From contig NZ_JAOSZE010000005.1 in assembly GCF_025630775.1 (NCBI RefSeq), forward strand, positions 124,001 through 188,000: a stretch of 64,000 nt of DNA, given 5' to 3'. Position 1 is the first letter of the stretch; each line of letters opens with the position of its first letter. Below are positions 58,995-64,000 of this stretch, piece by piece. The notes beneath the pieces are model-generated. The model was not told the DNA's origin. It did no database searches and saw only the letters and a list, made by a program, of their open reading frames with translations. The translations under genes were made by a program, and so were the position numbers. The DNA is from Actinoplanes sp. KI2 (lineage in GTDB: Bacteria; Actinomycetota; Actinomycetes; Mycobacteriales; Micromonosporaceae).

Positions 58995-60289
58995 CGGCCG
59001 AGGTCCTCGATGGCCAGTCCGCTCTTCCCGGCCGCTGCCACCACCGGAGCCGCGTGGCCCCGCCGCAGCAGCGCGGTCACGTGCAGGCCGGCCGACGCCG
59101 GCAGCACCTCCAGTTCCGGCATCGCCGACAGGTGCGCGCAGATCTCCGCATGCCGCCGGCCGTAGTTCCGCCCGGCCCGCCGGACGTGCCGGGCGAGCAG
59201 ACCCTCGTCGATGAACCGGGCCAGGGCCGCTTGCAGCGGCGGCGACCCGTACCCGTCGTTCAGCTGCCGCGCCGCGGCCACCGCCGCCCGCAGCCCCGGC
59301 GGAACGAGGACGAACCCCGTGCGTACGGCCGGAATCATGCTCTTGGAAAAGGTGCCCGCGTAGATCACCCGCCCGGCTTCGTCCAGGCTGAACAGCGGCT
59401 CGAGCGGCCGGGCCGAGAACCGGAACTCGCTGTCGTAGTCGTCCTCGACGATCGCCACCGGCCGGCGGGCGGCCCAGTCGAGCAGCTCCCGCCGCCGGGC
59501 GAGGCTCATCGCCCGGCCGAGCGGGAACTGGTGCGACGGCGTCGCATAGACGAGCCGGCACCCCGCCGGCAGCGCCGTCACGACCAGGCCCTCCTCGTCG
59601 ACCGGCACCCCCACCACGCGGCAGCCGAGCGCCTCGAAGAGCCGTCGGGGCGGCGGATATCCCGGCTCCTCGACGGCCACCACGTCGCCGGCTCGCAGCA
59701 GCACCCGCGCCACCAGGTCGAGCGCGTGCTGCGTGCCGTTGGTGACCACGACGTCGTCGGCCGACACCCGCACCGACCGGGCGTACCCGAGATAACGCGC
59801 GATCGCCGCCCGCAGCGCCGGATGCCCCTCCGGCCCGGCGTAGACCCCCGGGTGGTTCGCGCCCGGCCGCATCTCGGCGGCCACCAACCGGCGCCAGGTG
59901 TCGAACGGGAACAGCCGCGCGTCCGGAATCCCGGTGCGGAAGTCGTACCGGGGCGTCGCCGTGTCCGCGCTCGCCGGCGCCGGTTCGATCGCCCATCCGC
60001 GGCGCGGCCGCAGCGGATCGGCCGCCGCTGCGCGGGCCGGCCGGGACGCGGCCACCGAGGCCACGAACGTGCCCGACCCGACCCGCGACGTCAGGTAGCC
60101 CTCCGCCACCAGGCGTTCGTAGGCGGTCGCCACGCTTCCCCGGGAAACCCCGAGATCGATCGCGAGGGTACGGGTGGCGGGCAGCCGATGCCCGCGCGGC
60201 AGCCGGCCGTCCACAATGGCCGCCCGCAGCGCACGATAGACGGCCACGGTCTTCTCGCCCGCCGGGAACGCCTCGATGACCAGATCCAC
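58886..60289 (-). CDS. MocR/PdxR family regulator (GntR HTH with aminotransferase domain)
   Basis: The 467-residue protein has an N-terminal GntR winged helix (AVYRALRAAIVDGRLPRGHR, LPATRTLAIDLGVSRGSVAT, then YERLVAEGYLTSRVGSGTFV) and a fold type I aminotransferase-like domain with PLP features (GTQHALDLVARVLL, VEEPGYPPPRRLFEA, IVEDDYDSEFRF, and YAGTFSKSMIPAVRTGFVL with the PLP lysine). MocR proteins bind PLP and an amino acid and control nearby transport or vitamin B6 genes. Its convergent neighbour is the permease, a likely target. I choose the GTG at 60289, preceded by CAGAAT at six bases. The frame extends 47 codons further. Confidence 0.93.
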   Translation of the reverse strand: MDLVIEAFPAGEKTVAVYRALRAAIVDGRLPRGHRLPATRTLAIDLGVSRGSVATAYERLVAEGYLTSRVGSGTFVASVAASRPARAAAADPLRPRRGWAIEPAPASADTATPRYDFRTGIPDARLFPFDTWRRLVAAEMRPGANHPGVYAGPEGHPALRAAIARYLGYARSVRVSADDVVVTNGTQHALDLVARVLLRAGDVVAVEEPGYPPPRRLFEALGCRVVGVPVDEEGLVVTALPAGCRLVYATPSHQFPLGRAMSLARRRELLDWAARRPVAIVEDDYDSEFRFSARPLEPLFSLDEAGRVIYAGTFSKSMIPAVRTGFVLVPPGLRAAVAAARQLNDGYGSPPLQAALARFIDEGLLARHVRRAGRNYGRRHAEICAHLSAMPELEVLPASAGLHVTALLRRGHAAPVVAAAGKSGLAIEDLGRYATSQEGFVVGFGAIDPALIGEGMAIFAGLLARHA

Positions 60290-60295
60290 CGCCCC

Positions 60296-60301
60296 ATTCT
60301 G
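60296..60301 (-). promoter_or_regulatory. Candidate -10 element of a leaderless MocR mRNA
   Basis: On the minus strand CAGAAT lies exactly six bases before the GTG at 60289. No Shine-Dalgarno sequence is visible. Confidence 0.35.
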
Positions 60302-60489
60302 ATATGGGCAAAGCGATATGCCGGGCGCCCGGCAAAGGTCAAATAGGCTCCGTGCATACGGAACGGGGGTCGTCGCGCTGACGTGCCACGAACACGGAGA
60401 CGGCCCGCCGACCGCTCCCGGCTGTTGCATTAATCGGCGTCGGTAAATACCTTACGCTAGGTGACCCTTCTGCCACCGAGCGGCGTGCC

Positions 60490-61707
60490 GTGACCACCAC
60501 TCTCTGGCGTAACCGGGAGTTCAACCTCCTGTGGTCCAGCCAGTCGCTCTCCGACCTCGGCAGCGCCGTCGCCCAACTGGCCGTCCCGCTGCTGGTGCTC
60601 GAACGGACCGGCTCCGCGGTCAAGGCCGGCGCGGTCGGCACCACCGCCCTGGTCGTCAAGCTCGCCATGCGCCTGCCGGCCGGCGTCCTCGCCGACCGGA
60701 TCGACCGCCGCCGCGCCCTGCTCGCCTGCGACGTGGTCCGCCTGATCGCGTTCCTGCTGCTGGCCGCCGCGGTCGTGACCGGCCGCGCCGACCTCGCGGT
60801 GATCATCGCGGTCACGGTCCTGGACGCCTGCTGCACCGCGCTGTTCAACACCATCGAGCTCGCCTCGATCCGCAGCATCGTGCCCAGGTCCCAGCTGCCC
60901 TCCGCGGTGGCCCGCAACGAGGCCCGCAGCTACGGCGCCTCGCTGGCCGGCCCTCCGCTGGGCGGCGTGCTCTTCGGCATCGCCCCGGCACTCCCCTTCG
61001 TCGGCAACGCCCTGTCCTACCTGGTGTCGTTCGCCGGCGTCGCGCTGATCCGCCGCCCGCTCCAGGCCGAACGCGACGATCGGCCGCCCGGCCACGCCGC
61101 CGCCCTGGCCGAGGGACTGCGCTTCGTCTTCGGCAACCCGTTCCTGCGCGCCGTCCTGATCATCGCCGCCCCACTGAACTTCGCCCTGAACGGCGCCATC
61201 TTCACGATCATCGTGACCCTCCAGCACCACCGCGTCGAACCCGGCGTGATCGGCCTGACCGAGACGATCGTCGGCGTCGGCGGCCTGGCCGGCGCCTTCG
61301 TGGCCCCGGCGCTCCAGCGCTGGCTCCCGTTCACCCGCCTGATCCGCGTCATCTGCTGGGCCGCCGCCGGCGTCCTGGTGGCCAGCGCGTGGCTCACCGG
61401 CATCGCCGCCGCCGTCCCGGTGGCGCTCGCGGTGTTCCTCGGCCCGTCCTGCAATGCCGCCCTCTTCGGCTACCAGGCCGCCATCACCCCCGACCACCTG
61501 CAGGGCCGAGTCCTGAGCGTCATCTTCCTCGCCGCCATGTCCGCCTCCGCCGCGGCCCCGCTGCTCTCCGGCGTCTTCGTCACGGCCTGGGGCAGCTCTC
61601 GCACGATCCTCGTCTTCGCCGCGTCGGTGGCCCTGGCCGCCTTGACCGCCACCCTGGCCGCCGGCATCCGGACCATGCGCCCCCTGGAGGAGCCCGCACC
61701 TACCTAG
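60490..61707 (+). CDS. Major facilitator superfamily transporter
   Basis: The 405-residue MFS protein has 12 hydrophobic segments, the N-terminal FNLLWSSQSLSDLGSAVAQL, and the loop 2-3 motif RLPAGVLADRIDRRRALLAC, which is a standard MFS motif A. It resembles DHA3-type (enterobactin-efflux-like) exporters. Cargo unknown. The start is GTG at 60490. Its TAG stop overlaps the CTAG shared with the convergent PfkB gene. It is divergent from the MocR gene. Confidence 0.9.
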   Translation: MTTTLWRNREFNLLWSSQSLSDLGSAVAQLAVPLLVLERTGSAVKAGAVGTTALVVKLAMRLPAGVLADRIDRRRALLACDVVRLIAFLLLAAAVVTGRADLAVIIAVTVLDACCTALFNTIELASIRSIVPRSQLPSAVARNEARSYGASLAGPPLGGVLFGIAPALPFVGNALSYLVSFAGVALIRRPLQAERDDRPPGHAAALAEGLRFVFGNPFLRAVLIIAAPLNFALNGAIFTIIVTLQHHRVEPGVIGLTETIVGVGGLAGAFVAPALQRWLPFTRLIRVICWAAAGVLVASAWLTGIAAAVPVALAVFLGPSCNAALFGYQAAITPDHLQGRVLSVIFLAAMSASAAAPLLSGVFVTAWGSSRTILVFAASVALAALTATLAAGIRTMRPLEEPAPT

Positions 61708-62597
61708 GCGTCCGCCAGCCGGCCGTCGACCCGGGCCCGCAGCGTCGCCCGGTCGATGAAGCTTTCCGCACCGACCGCCCGGGTACAGGCGAAGGCCCCC
61801 GCAACCGCCGCCTCCCGCAGGCAGACCTCGTCCGCCGCACCCGCCAGGAAGGCCGCCAGAAAGGCGGCCGCGAAGGCGTCGCCCGCCCCGTTGGTGTCCA
61901 CCACCGGCGCCCCCGGATCCGCGGCGGCCTGATGCCGGGACCCGGCCCGGGTGTACAGCGTCGCCCCCTCGGCCCCGTCGGTGACCACCACGTGCGACGC
62001 CACCCCGTCGGCCAGCACCCGCTCGGCCGCGCCCGCAGCCAGCTGGACCGCGCTCATGAACACCAGGTCGGCGCCGAGCGCGAAATCCCGGTGGTACGGG
62101 TTCACCCCGTCCCAGTCGTGCAGATCGGTGGAGATCGTGCACCCCGCCTCGCGCAGCACCGGCAGCAGGAACCGGGCCCAGTCCATGATTGTCACGTGGG
62201 CGTGGCGGGCGGCGGCGAGCGGCTCCGCGTACGTCTCCGGCGGCAGGCGGTAGCCGGGGACGTCGCGGCCGTCGTAGATCGACAGGCGGCGCCCGTCGGG
62301 GCTCATCAGGTTGACCGCGCGACGGGTGCCGCCCGGCGAGACCGCCGCGTGCAGGGGTATCCCCCAGGCGGCAAAGGCCGAGGTCACCCGGCGTCCGGCG
62401 TCGTCGTCGCCGATCGCGTCGGCGAGCGCCACCGGTACGCCGAGCGCCCGCAGCGCCAGCGCCACGCAGGTACCCGTGTGGGACACGTCGTCGTGGATGG
62501 GTCCGGTCGGCCGGGCCGAGTCGGCACCCAGCACGGGAAGGCCGGGCACCGGGACGACGGTGTCGATCCCGGTACCGCCTAGCACAATGACGCTCAT
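61704..62597 (-). CDS. PfkB family carbohydrate kinase
   Basis: The 297-residue ribokinase-like protein has the glycine pair region HTGTCVALALRALGVPVALA, a middle alpha/beta domain, VVVTDGAEGATLYTRAG and the C-terminal PfkB signature VVDTNGAGDAFAAAFLAAFL with the catalytic Asp. It phosphorylates a sugar or nucleoside, but the substrate cannot be told from sequence. It starts with ATG at 62597. Its stop overlaps that of the MFS gene. It is divergent from the acyl-CoA synthetase gene. Confidence 0.9.
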   Translation of the reverse strand: MSVIVLGGTGIDTVVPVPGLPVLGADSARPTGPIHDDVSHTGTCVALALRALGVPVALADAIGDDDAGRRVTSAFAAWGIPLHAAVSPGGTRRAVNLMSPDGRRLSIYDGRDVPGYRLPPETYAEPLAAARHAHVTIMDWARFLLPVLREAGCTISTDLHDWDGVNPYHRDFALGADLVFMSAVQLAAGAAERVLADGVASHVVVTDGAEGATLYTRAGSRHQAAADPGAPVVDTNGAGDAFAAAFLAAFLAGAADEVCLREAAVAGAFACTRAVGAESFIDRATLRARVDGRLADA

Positions 62598-62737
62598 ACT
62601 TCGCGAGGCTACCGGCGGGTTCGTCGATAAACTGACCAGCGTGGCGTGGTACTAGCCTGTTGACCGCACTTTCAATACTCTGCGGTAACAAACGCTTAAC
62701 CCCCGTCCCCCGGCTCAAGTGCAAAAGGCGGCGCCCG

Positions 62738-64000
62738 ATGGCTCTCGAGGTTCCTTACCGATCGATTCCCGACATGTTCTTGAAGCGCGTGGCGGCGACT
62801 CCGAACGGTCAGGCGTTCGCGACGCCGACGGCGGACGACACCGGCATGGTCTGGCACACCTGGTCGCAGGTGGGCGAGCGGGCCAAGGCGATCGCGGCCG
62901 GCCTGCACGAGCTGGGCGTGGGCCTCGAGGACCGGGTCGCGATCCTGGCCGGCACCCGGTACGAGTGGGTGCTCGCCGACCTCGGCATCAACTGCGCCGG
63001 GGGCGCCACGACGACGGTGTACCCGACCACCGAGCCCGAGGACGCGAGCTACATCGTGGCCAACTCGGGATCAAAGGTGCTGATCGCGGAGAACCCGAAG
63101 CAGGCCCTCAAGATCTCCGGCGCCGAGACCAGCGTCACCCACGTGGTGCTGCTCGACGGCCCGGCCGACGCGGGCGCCACCCCGCCGCAGCTGACCCTCG
63201 CCGAGCTGGAGGAGCGCGGCGCCGCGGCCCTGCGCGACAACCCCACGATGATCGACGAGATCGTCGCCGGGGTCGGCCCCGACCACCTCGCCACGCTCAT
63301 CTACACCTCCGGCACCACCGGCCGGCCCAAGGGCGTCCAGCTGCTGCACAAGGGCTGGACCTGGGAGGGCGTCGCCCAGGAGGATCTCGGGCTGTTCGAG
63401 TCGACCGACCTGCAATACCTGTGGCTGCCGCTGTCGCACTCGTTCGGCAAGACGCTGCTCTGCGGCATCATCCACGTCGGCGTGCCCACCTACATCGACG
63501 GCCGGGTCGACAAGCTGGTCGACATGCTGGCCATGGTCCAGCCGACGCTGATGTGCGCCGCGCCCCGCATCTTCGAGAAGGTCTACAACAAGACCGTCAC
63601 GACCGCGCTGGAGGCGGGCGGCGCCAAGGCCAAGATCTTCAGCTGGGCGGTGGCCACCGGCAAGCAGAAGGTCGCGCTCGAGCAGGCCGGCAAGCCGCTG
63701 CCGGCAGCCCTCAAGCTGAAGTACGCGGTGGCCGAGAAGCTGGTCTTCTCGAAGCTGCAGAACCGGCTCGGCGGCAAGCTGCGGGTGCTGGTCAGCGGTT
63801 CGGCGCCGCTGAGCCGGGACATCGCCGAGTTCTTCGCGGCCGCGAACCTTCCGATCATGGAGGGGTACGGCATGACCGAGACCAGCGCCGGCAACTTCGT
63901 GAACCGGATGGGCAAGCTCAAGATCGGTACGGTCGGGCAGGCCCTCGGCGACCTGGAGTGCAAGATCGACTCGGACGGCGAGGTCCTGCTGCGTGGCGCG
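62738..64000 (+). CDS. Long-chain acyl-CoA synthetase (FadD15-like), 3' truncated by window
   Basis: The frame is open from ATG 62738 to the end of the window (421 codons) and reads as an AMP-forming acyl-CoA synthetase of the FadD15 type. It has MALEVPYRSIPDMFLKRVAA at the start, the P-loop-like motif LIYTSGTTGRPKGV (about residue 190), the YLWLPLSHSFGK block and the A5 motif MEGYGMTETSAGN near residue 380. It activates fatty acids with ATP and CoA. The C-terminal domain lies outside. A GGCGG-type site precedes the ATG; the promoter should lie in the 140-base divergent region. Confidence 0.93.
   Translation, partial: MALEVPYRSIPDMFLKRVAATPNGQAFATPTADDTGMVWHTWSQVGERAKAIAAGLHELGVGLEDRVAILAGTRYEWVLADLGINCAGGATTTVYPTTEPEDASYIVANSGSKVLIAENPKQALKISGAETSVTHVVLLDGPADAGATPPQLTLAELEERGAAALRDNPTMIDEIVAGVGPDHLATLIYTSGTTGRPKGVQLLHKGWTWEGVAQEDLGLFESTDLQYLWLPLSHSFGKTLLCGIIHVGVPTYIDGRVDKLVDMLAMVQPTLMCAAPRIFEKVYNKTVTTALEAGGAKAKIFSWAVATGKQKVALEQAGKPLPAALKLKYAVAEKLVFSKLQNRLGGKLRVLVSGSAPLSRDIAEFFAAANLPIMEGYGMTETSAGNFVNRMGKLKIGTVGQALGDLECKIDSDGEVLLRGA

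Overview
The DNA is very GC-rich, codons end almost always in G or C, GTG and TTG starts are common, and many genes overlap as ATGA or GTGA. Together with the gene content (DUF2470/iron boxes, TIGR02234 Trp membrane protein, CoaE-GrpB fusion, PdtaR-type ANTAR regulator) this points to an actinobacterium, most likely Micromonosporaceae (Actinoplanes-like; inference). From about 2.3 to 47 kb the genes hisI, trpE, TIGR02234, trpC, trpB, trpA, lgt, pyk, tesB, pdtaR, polA, rpsA, coaE and uvrB occur in the relative order I know from mycobacteria, so this is a conserved chromosomal core block with lineage-specific insertions. I see no prophage, CRISPR array, transposase or biosynthetic cluster.

Layout. 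0-1.6 kb: the 3' end of typA, then terC behind a probable yybP-ykoY manganese riboswitch. 1.6-8 kb: uvrB, coaE-grpB and rpsA on the minus strand, separated by repeat-rich DNA. 8.2-13 kb: a methyltransferase, an ArsR regulator and polA. 13-20.6 kb: a polar amino acid ABC transporter and a five-gene branched-chain amino acid ABC transporter (livF-G-M-H-J). 20.8-25.9 kb: pdtaR, an unusual tRNA with anticodon CAA, a frameshifted HTH/LAGLIDADG-type remnant, a DUF308 membrane protein, tesB and pyk. 26-32 kb: gltD and gltB. 32-38 kb: a GNAT protein, a GH15 hydrolase, a YihY membrane protein and a flavin monooxygenase. 37.5-46.8 kb: the tryptophan genes. hisI-trpE-TIGR02234 is separated from trpC-trpB-trpA-lgt by a divergent TetR/monooxygenase pair and a small unknown gene. 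47-53 kb: a long Pro/Gly/Ser-rich protein, an ABC-2 exporter with a TetR regulator, and a DUF2470 gene divergent from a ribosomal protein S4 paralogue across two iron boxes. 53-64 kb: a heterodimeric ABC exporter, a TIGR03085 protein, an amino acid permease with a MocR regulator, an MFS transporter, a PfkB kinase and the start of a long-chain acyl-CoA synthetase.

Theme. The block joins nitrogen and amino acid metabolism (glutamate synthase, tryptophan synthesis, three amino acid transport systems) with genome maintenance and translation (uvrB, polA, rpsA, rpsD, typA). The most unusual features are non-coding: a leucine-anticodon tRNA without the long variable arm; short tandem repeat arrays, each with its own unit, sitting just past gene 3' ends; a long hairpin; and repeated cases of a -10-like hexamer 6-7 nt before a start codon, which suggests leaderless mRNAs. 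No clearly new multi-gene system was found.
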